Assembly: GCF_900103455.1 (NCBI RefSeq) | Contig: NZ_FNHI01000008.1 | Location: 124,001 to 188,000 of the forward strand | DNA: 64,000 nt | From: Streptomyces wuyuanensis | Lineage (GTDB): Bacteria > Actinomycetota > Actinomycetes > Streptomycetales > Streptomycetaceae | Reading direction: 5' to 3' | Shown: one piece after another, positions 18,742 through 28,587 of the stretch | Numbering within the stretch: the first letter of the stretch is position 1 | Layout: each line of letters starts with the position of its first letter | The notes under the pieces: model-generated | Seen by the model: only the letters and a program-made list of their open reading frames with translations | The model's database searches: none | What the model was told of the DNA's origin: nothing | Program-made: the position numbers and the translations under genes

Positions 18742-20259
18742 GTGCTGAAGAGGGTGTTCGTGGCTCCGGACCCGGGGCTGCTGCGGCTGCGCAGCGCCAC
18801 GCGGGCCGTCCTCGGCATCGGGCTGGCCGTGGCCGTGTGCGCACTGACGGGACACACGCTCACCGCGGTCATCACCGGCGGGCTCGCCGCGCTCCTGGCC
18901 CTCTTCACGGTCACCGACCCGCGGATCCGGGACCAGGCCGTCACCACCGCCCTGCTGCTCGCGGTGGGCCTTCCGGTGCTCGCCCTGGCGGCCGGCCTGC
19001 ACGCGACCCCGGGCGCGCGCGACGTGGCCTTCGTGGCCGTCGCCGGCGCCGCGGTGTACGCGCGGCGCTGGGGACCGCGCGGGCACGCCCTCGGGGTCTT
19101 CGCGTTCATGACCTTCTTCGTTACGCAGTTCCTGCGCACGGTGCCCGCGCAGATCCCGGAGCTCTACTCCTCCGTCGTCCTGGCCGTCCTCGCCGCCTCC
19201 GCCGTCCGTTTCGGTGCCTGGTGCTTCGAGCGCCGTCTGTCACCTCCCCCGGCGCCCGCGCTGCCGGCGGGAACTGGGCTGGCCCGGACCACCACCCGGC
19301 AGGCCGTCCAGGTGACCGTCGCCGGGGCGTTCGCTCTCGCCGCCGGGCAGCTGCTCTCGGACGAGCGCTGGTACTGGGCCGTCGGCGCCGCCTGGTGGAT
19401 CTTCGTGAACACCAACGCGCGGGGAGAGACGCTCGTCAGGGGCTTCCGCAGGGTCCTCGGCACCGTCCTCGGCATCGCCGTGGGCCTCGTGGTCGCCGTG
19501 CCCGTCCAGGGCGCGCTGCTGCCGACGGCCGTCCTGACCTTGGCGTGCGTCTTCGGAATCTTCTACAGCGCCCCCGTCTCGTACAGCTGGATGATGTTCG
19601 CGGTGACCGTGCTGGTCTCGCTGCTTTACGGTCTGCTCGGAGCCCTGGGGCCCGCCCTGCTCGCGCTGCGCCTCGCCGAGACAGCGGTCGGCGCCCTCGC
19701 CGCGGCGCTGGCGGTGGCGTTCGTGCTGCCCGTCACGACCCATGCGGCGACCAACGCGTGGATCCGGCTGACCGTGCGCTGCGTGCACGACTGCACCACC
19801 GTCGCGATGCGCAGGCTCGCGGGGGACGAGACCGCCGACCCGGTGCCGCACGCCGCCGAGCTGGAGCAACTGCTCGCCCGGGTGCGGATGTCGCTGGCGC
19901 CCCTGGTCCACCCGTTCAGCCCGCTGCGCGCCCGCAAGGCCCGGGCCCGTCAGGTCCTCGTCCTGCTGGACGACTGCGCCCGTGAGGTACGGGGGCTGGC
20001 CGCCGTCGCGGCGGACCCGTACGCCTCCCACGACGCCCGGCTGGCGGCCGCCTGCTGGCGGGTCGAAGCCGCGGTGCACGCGCTGGAGTCCGACGCCGAG
20101 CCGGGCCACGCGCCGGCCCCCGCCGGGGGCGAGGCGGCTGCGCACCACCATCCGGGCGTCGAGGCGGCGCTCACGCATCTCCACGGCCTGGAGCGGGCCC
20201 TCGCGGGACTCGCGGCGCCGCTGCGCACCTCCCCGCGGGCGCCGCTCGCCACCGTCTGA
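18742..20259 (+). CDS. FUSC/YccS-type integral membrane protein
   Basis: 505 residues from GTG 18742. Two blocks of hydrophobic helices (about 15-160 and 190-345) are separated by a short polar linker with a WYWAVGAAWWIFVNTNARGE stretch, the typical second FUSC-like block with GETLVRGFRRVLGTVLGIAVG. The C-terminal 160 residues are cytoplasmic and helical with His-rich patches. Relatives include aromatic acid exporters and the YccS/YhfK family; substrate unknown. The start is uncertain: AAGGGACGG lies about 10 bases before GTG 18742, and the frame is open back to 18682. Confidence 0.82.
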   Translation: MLKRVFVAPDPGLLRLRSATRAVLGIGLAVAVCALTGHTLTAVITGGLAALLALFTVTDPRIRDQAVTTALLLAVGLPVLALAAGLHATPGARDVAFVAVAGAAVYARRWGPRGHALGVFAFMTFFVTQFLRTVPAQIPELYSSVVLAVLAASAVRFGAWCFERRLSPPPAPALPAGTGLARTTTRQAVQVTVAGAFALAAGQLLSDERWYWAVGAAWWIFVNTNARGETLVRGFRRVLGTVLGIAVGLVVAVPVQGALLPTAVLTLACVFGIFYSAPVSYSWMMFAVTVLVSLLYGLLGALGPALLALRLAETAVGALAAALAVAFVLPVTTHAATNAWIRLTVRCVHDCTTVAMRRLAGDETADPVPHAAELEQLLARVRMSLAPLVHPFSPLRARKARARQVLVLLDDCAREVRGLAAVAADPYASHDARLAAACWRVEAAVHALESDAEPGHAPAPAGGEAAAHHHPGVEAALTHLHGLERALAGLAAPLRTSPRAPLATV

Positions 20260-20623
20260 ACGCCCGCACAACGCCCGAACGCCCGAACGCCCGCACGGCT
20301 GGCCGATCGGACCGCAGCGCGCCGCACGGTCCATTGGCCGGATCACGCCCCGGTGCGCCCGCCTGCCACGGGCCCCGCGTCGCCCGAGCGCTCCCGCGGC
20401 CGCGCCGGGCGGCTGCCGCCACGCGCCGGGCCCGCGGCGGGACGAGGGCCGGCCTGCACGTACCGGCGTGCGTTCGGACACCCGTGCCCACGCGCGAACC
20501 TCCGTGCGCCGGGCGGCGGCTCCCAACTGGGCACGTGCATCTGGCATTTACAGGGTGGATCAGGCCAGGTTCGGGGTAGATCGGGCGGCATCCACATCGC
20601 CTTCACACACCGGGGTGCGCACC
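20260..20623. other. intergenic stretch with CGCCCGAA repeats
   Basis: 364 bases before the nitric oxide synthase gene. The first 40 bases carry near-tandem copies of ACGCCCG(A/C)A. The part nearer the gene is AT-richer (CATCTGGCATTTACAGGGTGG) and probably contains its promoter. No gene seen. Confidence 0.5.
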
Positions 20624-21934
20624 ATGCGGAAGTTCCTTCGCAGAGCCGCCGTCCGCAAGTCCCGCCCGTCGGATCCCCAGCCGGCCGGAGCGCAGCTCAT
20701 CCGGGCGGAGCCCGTTCCTCCGCCCGGGCAGTGCCCGGTCGGCCGCTCCGGGCCCGCCGAAGCAGTACCGGTGCGGCCCGCACCGGCCGCCGACCTCGCA
20801 CGACTCCGGCAGGAAGCGGAGGAGTTCCTGCGGCTCTACCACTCGGAGGAGCGCGGGGCCGGCGACCCGGCGAAACGGATAGCCGCCGTGCACGCCGAGA
20901 TTGACGCTACCGGCACATACCGTCACACCGCAGACGAACTTGCCCACGGGGCGCGCGTCGCCTGGCGCAACAGCAACCGCTGCATCGGCCGCCTCTACTG
21001 GCGCTCCCTGCGCGTCCGGGACCGCCGTGACGTGCGCGACGCCGACACCATTGCCGCCGAGGCCGTCGCCCACCTCCGCGAGGCGACCAACGGCGGCCGG
21101 ATCCGGCCCGTCATCACGGTCTTCGCGCCCGAGGCCCCCGGCCGGCCCGGCCCGCGCATCTGGAACGAACAACTGGTGCGGTACGCGGGCTACGCCGACG
21201 GCGCCGGCCGGGTCACCGGCGATCCGCGCAACGCCGGGCTCACCGCGTACGCGACGGGCCTGGGCTGGCCGGGCGGTCCCGGTACGCAGTTCGACGTACT
21301 GCCGCTGGTGGTCCAGGGCAGCGACGACAAGCCCCGCTGGTTCGAACTCCCGGACGACGCCGTGCACGAAGTGCCCCTGCGCCACCCCGATGACGACTGG
21401 TTCGCCGCCCTCGGGCTGCGCTGGCACGCGGTACCCGCCATCTCCAACATGTGCCTGGAGATCGGCGGCATCTGCTACCCGGCGGCCCCGTTCAACGGCT
21501 GGTACATGGGCACCGAGATCGGTGCCCGCAACCTCGCCGACACCGACCGCTACGACCTGCTGCCGGTCGTGGCCGCGCGACTCGGCCTCGACACCTCCAC
21601 CGACCGCACCCTCTGGAAGGACCGCGCGCTGGTCGAACTCAACCGGGCCGTCCTGCACTCCTTCGACACCGCCGGCGTGACCATCACCGACCACCACACG
21701 GAGTCGCGCCGGTTCCTCGCCCACCTGGAGCAGGAGGCGGGGCGGGGCCGCCGGGTGGGAGCCGACTGGTCCTGGATCGTGCCGCCGATCTCCGGGGCCG
21801 CGACCGGCGTCTTCCACCGGACGTACGACACGGTGCAGGCTCGGCCCGTGTTCGCGCACCACCCGGAGGCGCTCGCCCGGGCGCGCGGCGAGGAGCCGGC
21901 GCCCGAGCCGGCACGCGCGACCGACCTGGTCTAG
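20624..21934 (+). CDS. nos: nitric oxide synthase, oxygenase domain only
   Basis: 436 residues. The haem-thiolate region WRNSNRCIGRLYWRSL puts the iron-ligating Cys near 120. The arginine-site region is PFNGWYMGTEIGARNLAD, with the substrate-binding Glu, and further hallmarks are LRWHAVPAISNMCLEIGGI and GADWSWIVPPISG. Bacterial enzymes make nitric oxide from L-arginine and borrow electrons from cellular reductases, consistent with no reductase domain here. Compared with the short Bacillus form there are about 58 extra N-terminal residues rich in Arg, Pro and Ala. ATG 20624 lacks a clear Shine-Dalgarno site, so the exact start is uncertain. No thaxtomin-type nitration genes lie nearby. Confidence 0.93.
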   Translation: MRKFLRRAAVRKSRPSDPQPAGAQLIRAEPVPPPGQCPVGRSGPAEAVPVRPAPAADLARLRQEAEEFLRLYHSEERGAGDPAKRIAAVHAEIDATGTYRHTADELAHGARVAWRNSNRCIGRLYWRSLRVRDRRDVRDADTIAAEAVAHLREATNGGRIRPVITVFAPEAPGRPGPRIWNEQLVRYAGYADGAGRVTGDPRNAGLTAYATGLGWPGGPGTQFDVLPLVVQGSDDKPRWFELPDDAVHEVPLRHPDDDWFAALGLRWHAVPAISNMCLEIGGICYPAAPFNGWYMGTEIGARNLADTDRYDLLPVVAARLGLDTSTDRTLWKDRALVELNRAVLHSFDTAGVTITDHHTESRRFLAHLEQEAGRGRRVGADWSWIVPPISGAATGVFHRTYDTVQARPVFAHHPEALARARGEEPAPEPARATDLV

Positions 21935-22016
21935 ACCGCCTGCTACCGTCGGCCGGGCAGGGCACAGGGACCGGCCGGCGGTGGCGCCGGACGGCGCAGC
22001 GGCAGGGGAGGCGCCA

Positions 22017-23072
22017 ATGGAGCACAGGAACGCGGTACGGGCGTTCATCGGGTCGTTCACCTCGGCGGGCGGCCGCGGGATCGTCACGGCCGGCGTGGAC
22101 CCGGCGACCGGGGTACTCACGGAGGTGTCGGCGACGGACGCCGTGACCGACCCGTCGTACCTCGCGATCGGTACGACGGACGGCGGACCCGTGCTCTACG
22201 CGGTCTCCGAGACGGAGGAAGGGGCGGTCGCCGCCTTCGACATCGGCGGTGAAGGGCCGCCCCGCCTGCTCGGTGCGCCGGTCCCGGTGAACGGGTCCGG
22301 ACCGACCCATCTGTCCCTCGCCCCGGGCCTGCTCCTCACCGCCAACTACGGTTCCGGCAGCGTCAGCAGCGTCCCCGTGGGTCCCGGCGGACGCCCCGGC
22401 CCCGTCCTCGGCGTCCTGCGGCACGAGGGGCGGGGTCCGCATCCGGAGCGGCAGGGCGAACCCCACGCCCACCAGGTGCTCCCCGACCCCTCCGGGCGGT
22501 GGGTGCTCACGGTGGACCTCGGCACGGACTCGGTCAGGGTGTGCGCGCTGGATCCGGCGGGCGGGGCGGCACCGGCCCTGCACTCCGAGACCGCGCTGGC
22601 GCCGGGCACGGGACCGCGTCATCTCGCCTTTCACCCCGCCGGGGAGCATGTCTACGTACTGGGCGAGCTGCGACCCACCCTCACCGCGTGCCGCTGGGAC
22701 GCCGGCCGGGGCGTCCTGGAACCGCTCGGCGAGGCGTCCGTCCTCCCCGACGGGCACGACCTGCCCAGTTTCGCCTCCGCTCTCGCCGTGTCCCGCGACG
22801 GCCGGTTCCTGTGGGCGGCCAACCGGGGCCACGACTCCATCGCCGTGCTCCGGCTCGGCGCCGGCGGGGAGAAGGCCGAGCACGTCACGACCGTGCCGTG
22901 CGGCGGCCACTGGCCGCGTGATCTGGCGCTCGGCCCCACCGGCACCCGGCTGTACGCGGCCAACGAGCGTTCCGGGGACGTCACCTGGTTCGACATCGAC
23001 GCCGTGACCGGCGTGCCGCAGCGGGCGGGGTCGCTCGCCGTGCCTGCGGCGACCTGCGTGGTCTTCGCCTGA
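22017..23072 (+). CDS. lactonase-family beta-propeller (6-phosphogluconolactonase/YbhE type)
   Basis: 351 residues of repeated propeller blades. Typical pieces: AFIGSFTSAGGRGI at the start, PTHLSLAPGLLLTANYGSGS, GEPHAHQVLPDPSGRWVLTVDLGTD, GPRHLAFHPAGEHVYVLGEL, SRDGRFLWAANRGHDSI and PRDLALGPTGTRLYAANE. Family members hydrolyse 6-phosphogluconolactone or other lactones in the cytoplasm; specificity cannot be read from sequence. GGGGAGG lies 6 bases before ATG 22017. It follows the nitric oxide synthase gene by 82 bases on the same strand. Confidence 0.88.
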   Translation: MEHRNAVRAFIGSFTSAGGRGIVTAGVDPATGVLTEVSATDAVTDPSYLAIGTTDGGPVLYAVSETEEGAVAAFDIGGEGPPRLLGAPVPVNGSGPTHLSLAPGLLLTANYGSGSVSSVPVGPGGRPGPVLGVLRHEGRGPHPERQGEPHAHQVLPDPSGRWVLTVDLGTDSVRVCALDPAGGAAPALHSETALAPGTGPRHLAFHPAGEHVYVLGELRPTLTACRWDAGRGVLEPLGEASVLPDGHDLPSFASALAVSRDGRFLWAANRGHDSIAVLRLGAGGEKAEHVTTVPCGGHWPRDLALGPTGTRLYAANERSGDVTWFDIDAVTGVPQRAGSLAVPAATCVVFA

Positions 23073-23410
23073 GACACCGCTGCCGTCCGCGGGAGGTCGG
23101 GGATGCCTCTGTACGTACGAGGCCCGGTACGTACGAGGCCGCGGCGCCGCGCAGGCGTCTGCCCTGTGGTCATGAGGCCAACTCCGCTGCGACGCCCTGG
23201 CGTCGCGCAGGCGGGTGCCCCGCGGTCGCGAGGCGCCTCTGCCGCGATGCCGTGCCCTCACGACGTCGGTGAGGGGACCGCGCCCGGTGGAGGCGCCCTG
23301 CGTACCGGGGTCCCTGCCCGGCCAGTGGGTGGCAACACGCAGACTCCGGGCGCACGAAGGGCCCGCGCCGTCCGGCGTGGGCCCTTCCGTCCGTGCGGGG
23401 CGGCGACCGG
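23073..23410. other. convergent intergenic stretch
   Basis: 338 bases between convergent genes. Contains a short direct repeat (GTACGTACGAGGCC twice, 23,112-23,143 region) and the hairpin listed separately. No gene seen. Confidence 0.5.
23356..23387. terminator. bidirectional hairpin terminator
   Basis: 14-base arms GAAGGGCCCGCGCC and GGCGTGGGCCCTTC (one G-U pair) with a 4-base loop, 24 bases beyond the stop of the minus-strand chelatase-like gene and downstream of the plus-strand lactonase gene. Confidence 0.85.
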
Positions 23411-24331
23411 TCAGAGCGACTGGGCGCCCTGCGGCTGGGGCGTGATGCCCAGCACGGTCGTGTACTGCGACAGCACCAGCTTGCCGATCGCGGGGTAGGC
23501 GCCCAGCGGCTCCGCGGCGGAGCAGCCCGCCTCCGCGGCGGCGGCCGCGAGCAGACCGTTGGGCACTTCCGGACCGACCAGGTAGGGGGCCAGCGCGAGC
23601 TGGGCGGAACCGGAGGTACGCAGCTCCTCGGCCGTAGCCGCGATGGCGCCCTCCTGGTCCAGGGCGGCCGCCATGACCGGCACGGCGAGCCGCGCGGCCA
23701 GCAGCATCCCGGTGATGCCGGCGGCCTGGACGGCCTCGTCGCCACCGACCGTGGCGAGGACGATGCCGTCGGCCGCGGTGGCGACGGTGAACAGCCGGGC
23801 CCGGTCCGCGCGGGCCAGGCCCGCCTCGGAGAGCCTCACGTGCAGGGCCTCGGCGAGCAGCGGGTGCGGGCCGAGGACGTCCGTCAGCTCCGCGGTCGCG
23901 CGGCTGTCCATGACGGCCTGGCGGATCCGGCGGATCAGCGCGCTGTCCGGGCCGGCGAGCAGCGGCACCACGACGGAGGCCGGGCCCGCGGGCTCGGCGA
24001 CCTCACGGCCGGCCGCCTTCGCCAGCTCGTAGCGCTCCGTGCGCAGGGCGGCGGAACGGGTCAGCACGCTCCCCAGCGTGGGGTACTCGGCGTCGTCACC
24101 GTCGAGGTAACCGATCGCGGCCTCGAGGCCGGGCAGTTCGGAACGGGCGATGCTGACGACTTCCTCGGCGAGGCTGCGTATCGCGGACGAGGGGGTGCCG
24201 GGAACGGCGAGGACGAGGGTCGGCGCGCCCTCGGGTGCCACCACGGGCTCGGGGCGGCGGTGGCGCCCGGGCTGGCGGGGTCGCGGCATTCGTACTGGCA
24301 GGCCGGATGCGGGCCCAGTGGGGGAGCTCAT
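23411..24331 (-). CDS. CbiX/sirohydrochlorin chelatase-like protein
   Basis: 306 residues with two similar halves, as in class II chelatases (APTLVLAVPGTPSSAIRSLAEEVV in the first, ATAADGIVLATVGGDEAVQ in the second). The usual N-terminal active-site H-G-S/T is not present: the matching place reads VPGTPSS. So metal insertion into sirohydrochlorin is doubtful, although the fold looks right. The C-terminal region (LALAPYLVGPEVPNGLLAAA) resembles the Streptomyces version of this family. It is the last gene of a minus-strand run and is followed by a strong terminator. Confidence 0.68.
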   Translation of the reverse strand: MSSPTGPASGLPVRMPRPRQPGRHRRPEPVVAPEGAPTLVLAVPGTPSSAIRSLAEEVVSIARSELPGLEAAIGYLDGDDAEYPTLGSVLTRSAALRTERYELAKAAGREVAEPAGPASVVVPLLAGPDSALIRRIRQAVMDSRATAELTDVLGPHPLLAEALHVRLSEAGLARADRARLFTVATAADGIVLATVGGDEAVQAAGITGMLLAARLAVPVMAAALDQEGAIAATAEELRTSGSAQLALAPYLVGPEVPNGLLAAAAAEAGCSAAEPLGAYPAIGKLVLSQYTTVLGITPQPQGAQSL

Positions 24332-24419
24332 GGCGCCGCATGCTACTGGTTTCGTCGTCGTGCCTGCTCAGGGAGGGGTCGGTCGAGTGCCGTCTGTCCG
24401 TGTTTACCCGATGAGTTCG

Positions 24420-25436
24420 TTAACGGCTTCCTGTCCGGGTCTGATCGGTAAGGGTGGTTGTGAGGACGAGCAGCCGGGGATCCTGCGGCAGCCTCAGTGT
24501 GCCGCCGGCGAGTGCGGCCGCGACGGTCAGCGAACCGGCCAGCGGATCGCCCGCCGCGGATACCGCACGGGCGAAGGGGAGTTGCCGGGCGAGGGCCTCC
24601 CGAAGGGGCACGAGGAGCGGATCGCCCATGCCGAACAGCCCGCCGGTGAGCGCGACTCGGCAGTCACCGGCCGACGGGGGAGGGCAGACGGCTGCGGCCG
24701 AGGCCGCGATGTGCTCCGCCGCCTCGGAGAGGATGTGCGCGGCGACCGGGTCGTCCGCGGCGCAGCGGGCGACCTCGGGGGCGAACGAGGCCAGCACGGC
24801 CGGACGGTCGGTACGCGGATACAGCAGTCCCGGCAGCCCCGGCGCCGGGCCGAAGACGTCCTCCAGCCGTGCCAGCAGCGCCGGGGAGCCTCCCTTGCGC
24901 CCGTCATGGGCCCGCAGCGCCGCCTCCAGACCGGCCCGGCCGATCCAGGCTCCAGAGCCGCAGTCGCCGAGCAGATGACCCCAGCCGTCGGCGCGGCGCC
25001 AGCTCGTGAGGTCCGTACCGGTCGCGATCATGCCCGTGCCGGCGGCGACGACCGCGCCCGGGCGCTGGCCGAGCGCGCCCGCGTAGGCGGTGACGGCGTC
25101 GGCGGCGAGCGCGACCTCGCGTACGCCCAGCTCGCGCGAGAGCTCACCGGGCAGCACGGCCCGCAGCTCGTCACCGAGCGTCGCCATTCCCGCGGCCCCG
25201 ATCGCGAGGGCGACGGGCGCCTCCGCCCCGGCACGCCGCAGGAGTTCCCGTGCCATCGGCAGCAACTGCTCCAGCAGATGGGCCGCTTCGATCCCGGCGG
25301 CACCCGTGCGGACCGGCTCCCGGGACGCGGCGGTCAGCGCGGCCGAGGTGTCGGCGGCCGGGGCGAGGGCGACGCGCAGACCCGAACCCCCTGAGTCGGC
25401 CCCCAGGACCCAGCCGCCCGCGCCGCCTCCGGTCAT
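24420..25436 (-). CDS. BadF/BadG/BcrA/BcrD-type ATPase, N-acetylglucosamine kinase-like
   Basis: 338 residues with the sugar-kinase/Hsp70 actin-like fold: phosphate-1 [17 protein letters not shown] near the N terminus, phosphate-2 [29 protein letters not shown] and a C-terminal [14 protein letters not shown]. The last four suggest the eukaryote-like N-acetylglucosamine kinase branch, which phosphorylates recycled amino sugars. The substrate is inferred. ATG 25436 overlaps the stop of the uracil-DNA glycosylase gene as ATGA, so translation is likely coupled. Confidence 0.86.
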   Translation of the reverse strand: MTGGGAGGWVLGADSGGSGLRVALAPAADTSAALTAASREPVRTGAAGIEAAHLLEQLLPMARELLRRAGAEAPVALAIGAAGMATLGDELRAVLPGELSRELGVREVALAADAVTAYAGALGQRPGAVVAAGTGMIATGTDLTSWRRADGWGHLLGDCGSGAWIGRAGLEAALRAHDGRKGGSPALLARLEDVFGPAPGLPGLLYPRTDRPAVLASFAPEVARCAADDPVAAHILSEAAEHIAASAAAVCPPPSAGDCRVALTGGLFGMGDPLLVPLREALARQLPFARAVSAAGDPLAGSLTVAAALAGGTLRLPQDPRLLVLTTTLTDQTRTGSR

Positions 25437-26110
25437 GGCAGCCGCCAGTCCACCGGCTGCGCTCCCTGGCGGACGAGCAGATCGTTGACCCTGCTGAACG
25501 GCCGTGAGCCGAAGAAGCCGCGGTCGGCCGACATGGGCGAGGGGTGGGACGACTCGATCGCAGGGAGGTCGCCGAGCAGCGGTCGCAGATTGCGGGCGTC
25601 ACGCCCCCACAGCACGGACACGAGCGGTTTGCCGCGGGCGGCGAGGGCGCGGATGGCCTGCTCGGTCACCTCTTCCCAGCCCTTGCCCCGATGGGCCGCG
25701 GGCTTGCGGGGCGCCGTGGTCAGCGCCCTGTTGAGCAGCAGCACGCCCTGCCGGGTCCACGGCGTCAGATCGCCGTTCGACGGCCGGGGCAGCCCGAGGT
25801 CCGTGTGCATCTCCCGGAAGATGTTCTCCAGACTGGCCGGTACCGGCCGCACTTCGGGTGCCACGGAGAAACTCAGCCCCACGGCGTGACCGGGTGTCGG
25901 ATAGGGGTCCTGGCCGACGATCAGGACGCGCACCTCGTCGAACGGCTGCTGGAAGGCGCGCAGCACATGCGCGCCCGCCGGCAGGTACGTCCGCCCCGCG
26001 GCGATCTCCGCGCGGAGGAAGTCGCCCATCGCGGCGATGCGTTCGGCCACGGGATCCAGGGCGTCCGCCCACCCCGCATCGACGATTTCTTTCAACGGTC
26101 GTGCTGCCAC
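25433..26110 (-). CDS. uracil-DNA glycosylase, family 1 (second type)
   Basis: 225 residues. Catalytic motif A is [20 protein letters not shown] (the catalytic Asp is present; the common His after PY is replaced by Pro). Motif B is [39 protein letters not shown] lies between. It removes uracil arising from cytosine deamination. I start at GTG 26110 ([11 protein letters not shown]) from similarity to relatives; the frame continues upstream into unrelated sequence. This is the second uracil-DNA glycosylase in the window, besides UdgX. Confidence 0.9.
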   Translation of the reverse strand: MAARPLKEIVDAGWADALDPVAERIAAMGDFLRAEIAAGRTYLPAGAHVLRAFQQPFDEVRVLIVGQDPYPTPGHAVGLSFSVAPEVRPVPASLENIFREMHTDLGLPRPSNGDLTPWTRQGVLLLNRALTTAPRKPAAHRGKGWEEVTEQAIRALAARGKPLVSVLWGRDARNLRPLLGDLPAIESSHPSPMSADRGFFGSRPFSRVNDLLVRQGAQPVDWRLP

Positions 26111-26144
26111 GAAGCGCACTCTACTGGCCGCGCCGGAGGCCTCC

Positions 26145-27233
26145 TCAACCGACCGTGGCGGCCCGGACACAGAGCACGTCCGGCAGATGGGAGGCGAGTT
26201 GCTGCCAGCTGTCGCCGTCGTCCGCGCTCGCGTACAGCTCGCCGTTCCGGTTGCCGAAGTAGAGCCCGGCCGGGTCGGCCCCGTCGGTGCACATCGCGTC
26301 GCGCAGCACCGTGCCGTAGTGGTCGCCCTCGGGCAGCCCGCGCGAGAGCGGTTCCCACGTCCCGCCCGCGTCGGTGGTCCGGTAGACCCTGCACCGGTGC
26401 TCCGCCGGTACCCGGTCGGCGTCGGCGTTGATCGGGAAGACGTAGGCGACGCCGGGGCGGTGCGGATGGGCGACGACGGCGAAGCCGAAGTCCGACGGCA
26501 GGCCCGCTCCGATGTCCGTCCACTTGGCGCCCGCGTCGTCGCTCCGGTACACCCCCCAGTGGTTCTGGAGGTAGAGCCGGTCGGGATCGCCGGCGTCCTG
26601 GGCGATCTTGTGGACGCACTGGCCGAACTCCGGGTTCGGGTCGGGCAGGAAGACCGCCGACACGCCGTCGTTGGACGGGTTCCAGGCGGCGCCCCCGTCC
26701 TGGCTGCGGAAGACACCCGCGGTGGAGACGGCGACGGTCACCCGGGCGGCGTCCCTGGCGTCCGTGACCACGGTGTGCACGGCCTCACCCCCGCCGCCCG
26801 GCACCCACTTCGAGCGGGTGGGGTGGTCCCAGAGCGGCCGGACGAGCTCGAACGTCTCCCCGGCGTCCTCCGAGCGGAACAGCGCGGCCGGCTCCGTGCC
26901 CGCGTAGACGACGTCGGGGGCCTCGGGACCGGCTGGGTGGAGCTGCCAGACCCGCTCCAGGCTGGCTCCGGTGTCCTTGGGGAACTTCACCGCGGGCTTG
27001 GCCGGTTCCGTCCAGGTCGAGCCCAGGTCGTCGGAGTGGAACACGGACGGACCCCAGTGCGCGCTGTCCCCGCCGACCAGCAGTCGTGGCACGGCGCCGC
27101 GGCGGGTGTCGATCCCGATCGAGTACACGGCCTGGGCGTTGAAGTGGGGGCCGTCGAACTCCCACCGCCCGGCTCTCCTGGTCCCCAGGAAGAGCCCCTT
27201 GCGCGTGCCTACTGCCAGCAGAACGTCGGTCAT
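26145..27233 (-). CDS. BNR/sialidase-like beta-propeller protein
   Basis: 362 residues. Repeated Asp-box type pieces (SxDxGxTW) are visible: [65 protein letters not shown] and [12 protein letters not shown]. This indicates a six- or seven-bladed propeller of the exo-sialidase/VPS10-like fold. No signal peptide and no sialidase Arg triad could be assigned, so enzymatic activity is uncertain. GGAGG lies 8 bases before ATG 27233. It leads the minus-strand run with the glycosylase 34 bases downstream. Confidence 0.85.
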   Translation of the reverse strand: MTDVLLAVGTRKGLFLGTRRAGRWEFDGPHFNAQAVYSIGIDTRRGAVPRLLVGGDSAHWGPSVFHSDDLGSTWTEPAKPAVKFPKDTGASLERVWQLHPAGPEAPDVVYAGTEPAALFRSEDAGETFELVRPLWDHPTRSKWVPGGGGEAVHTVVTDARDAARVTVAVSTAGVFRSQDGGAAWNPSNDGVSAVFLPDPNPEFGQCVHKIAQDAGDPDRLYLQNHWGVYRSDDAGAKWTDIGAGLPSDFGFAVVAHPHRPGVAYVFPINADADRVPAEHRCRVYRTTDAGGTWEPLSRGLPEGDHYGTVLRDAMCTDGADPAGLYFGNRNGELYASADDGDSWQQLASHLPDVLCVRAATVG

Positions 27234-27386
27234 CGCCGACACCTCCAGGACGCCGTTGTCGCGGACAGGGGCCAGTCTGCACCCACCCACCGACAGCGGC
27301 CCACGGAGCGCCCCTTCCCGCAGGTCGGCCCGGCCGTGCCCGGTCCCGGAGCGCTCCCGCCCCGCCGCCCCGACACGTCCCGCGCC

Positions 27387-27415
27387 CGGCCCGGGCGTGC
27401 TCCGCGCCCGGGCCG
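27387..27415. terminator. hairpin terminator after the old-yellow-enzyme gene
   Basis: 11-base perfect arms CGGCCCGGGCG and CGCCCGGGCCG around a 7-base loop, about 20 bases past the minus-strand stop at 27436. Confidence 0.75.
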
Positions 27416-27435
27416 TTCACGACCCGGGCACGGGC

Positions 27436-28515
27436 TCAGACCGAGCGGTGGTACTGCTCGGGGATCCGGACGGTCCCGCCGAGTTCGTGTGCGGCCCGAC
27501 GGGCCCAGGAGGGGCTGCGCAGCAGTTCGCGGCCGAGGAGCACGGCGTCGGCCTCGCCGTTAGCGAGGACCTTCTCGGCCTGTTCCGGGTCGGTGATCAG
27601 TCCGACGGCCGCCACCGGCAGCTCCGTCTCGTTCCTGACCCGGGCGGCGAACGGCACCTGGTAGCCCGGTCCGACCGGGATGCGCACGCGCGCGGCGTTG
27701 CCGCCGGAGGAGACGTCGAGCAGGTCCACGCCGTGCTCCTTCAGCAGGGAGGCGAAGCGGACGGTCTCGTCGGCGGTCCAGCCGTTCTCCTCGAGCCAGT
27801 CGGTCGCGGAGATCCGGAAGAACAGCGGCAGTTCCTGCGGCCACACCGCGCGAACGGCGTCGACGACCTCCAGCGCGAACCGGGTGCGGTTCTCGAAGGA
27901 GCCGCCGTACTCGTCGGTGCGGCGGTTGCTGTGCGGGGAGAGGAACTCGCCGATCAGATAGCCGTGCGCGCCGTGCACCTCGACGACCTCGAAGCCCGCT
28001 TCCAGCGCCCGGCGCGCGGCGTCCGCGAACTGTCCCGGGAGCGCCGCGATCTGGTCGGCGGTCAGCTCATCGGGCACGGGGTGGCCGTCGTCGAACGGGA
28101 CCGGGCTCGGCGCGACCGGCTGCCAGCCGTCGGCGTCGGGGCCCACCGGCCCACCGCCCTTCCACGGGCGGCCCGTGGAGGCCTTGCGCCCGGCGTGGGC
28201 GATCTGGATGCCGGGCACGGCGCCCTGATCCTTGAGGAACCGGGTGATCCTGCGGAAGGCGTCGGTCTGGGTGTCGTTCCAGATGCCGAGGTCGTACGGG
28301 CTGATCCGGCCCTCGGGGGCGATCGCGGTCGCCTCGACCAGGATCAGGCCGGTGCCTCCGGCGGCCCGGGCGGCGTAGTGGGCGAAGTGCCAGTCGGTCG
28401 GGACACCCGCGTCCGGTCCGGTGGCCTCGGCGCTGTACTGGCACATCGGTGCCATCCACACGCGGTTCGGGATCGTCACGGACCGCAGGGTGTACGGCTC
28501 GAACAGTGCGCTCAC
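27436..28515 (-). CDS. old yellow enzyme, YqjM-type NADPH:flavin oxidoreductase
   Basis: 359 residues, an FMN-binding TIM barrel. The redox-tuning Cys of the YqjM class is present in WMAPMCQYSAE (residue 25). IQIAHAGRKAS and VEVHGAHGYLIGEFLSPHSN supply substrate- and FMN-contacting residues, and the C-terminal phosphate site is AVGLITDPEQAEKVLANGEADAVLLGRELL. YqjM enzymes reduce electrophilic alkenes and nitro compounds and respond to oxidative stress. Two TACGA-N6-TCGTA inverted repeats lie 39-88 bases upstream, and the same element precedes the nearby ArsR gene, so this gene is probably regulated by that protein. Placed next to ohrR/ohr. Confidence 0.95.
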   Translation of the reverse strand: MSALFEPYTLRSVTIPNRVWMAPMCQYSAEATGPDAGVPTDWHFAHYAARAAGGTGLILVEATAIAPEGRISPYDLGIWNDTQTDAFRRITRFLKDQGAVPGIQIAHAGRKASTGRPWKGGGPVGPDADGWQPVAPSPVPFDDGHPVPDELTADQIAALPGQFADAARRALEAGFEVVEVHGAHGYLIGEFLSPHSNRRTDEYGGSFENRTRFALEVVDAVRAVWPQELPLFFRISATDWLEENGWTADETVRFASLLKEHGVDLLDVSSGGNAARVRIPVGPGYQVPFAARVRNETELPVAAVGLITDPEQAEKVLANGEADAVLLGRELLRSPSWARRAAHELGGTVRIPEQYHRSV

Positions 28516-28553
28516 GGCGGGCTCCTTCTCACGGCGGGCGTAGATGCCGCTCG

Positions 28554-28569
28554 TACGATAGCCATCGTA
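28554..28569. promoter_or_regulatory. inverted repeat TACGA-N6-TCGTA, copy 1 (reductase promoter)
   Basis: TACGA at 28554-28558 and TCGTA at 28565-28569, 39 bases upstream of the reductase start. Same element as at 28588 and 29777. Confidence 0.7.
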
Positions 28570-28587
28570 GTACGGTAATTGTCAAAC

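Noticed and set aside
20624..21934. thaxtomin-type nitration cluster
   Set aside because: Only the nitric oxide synthase is present; there is no P450 or peptide synthetase in the window.
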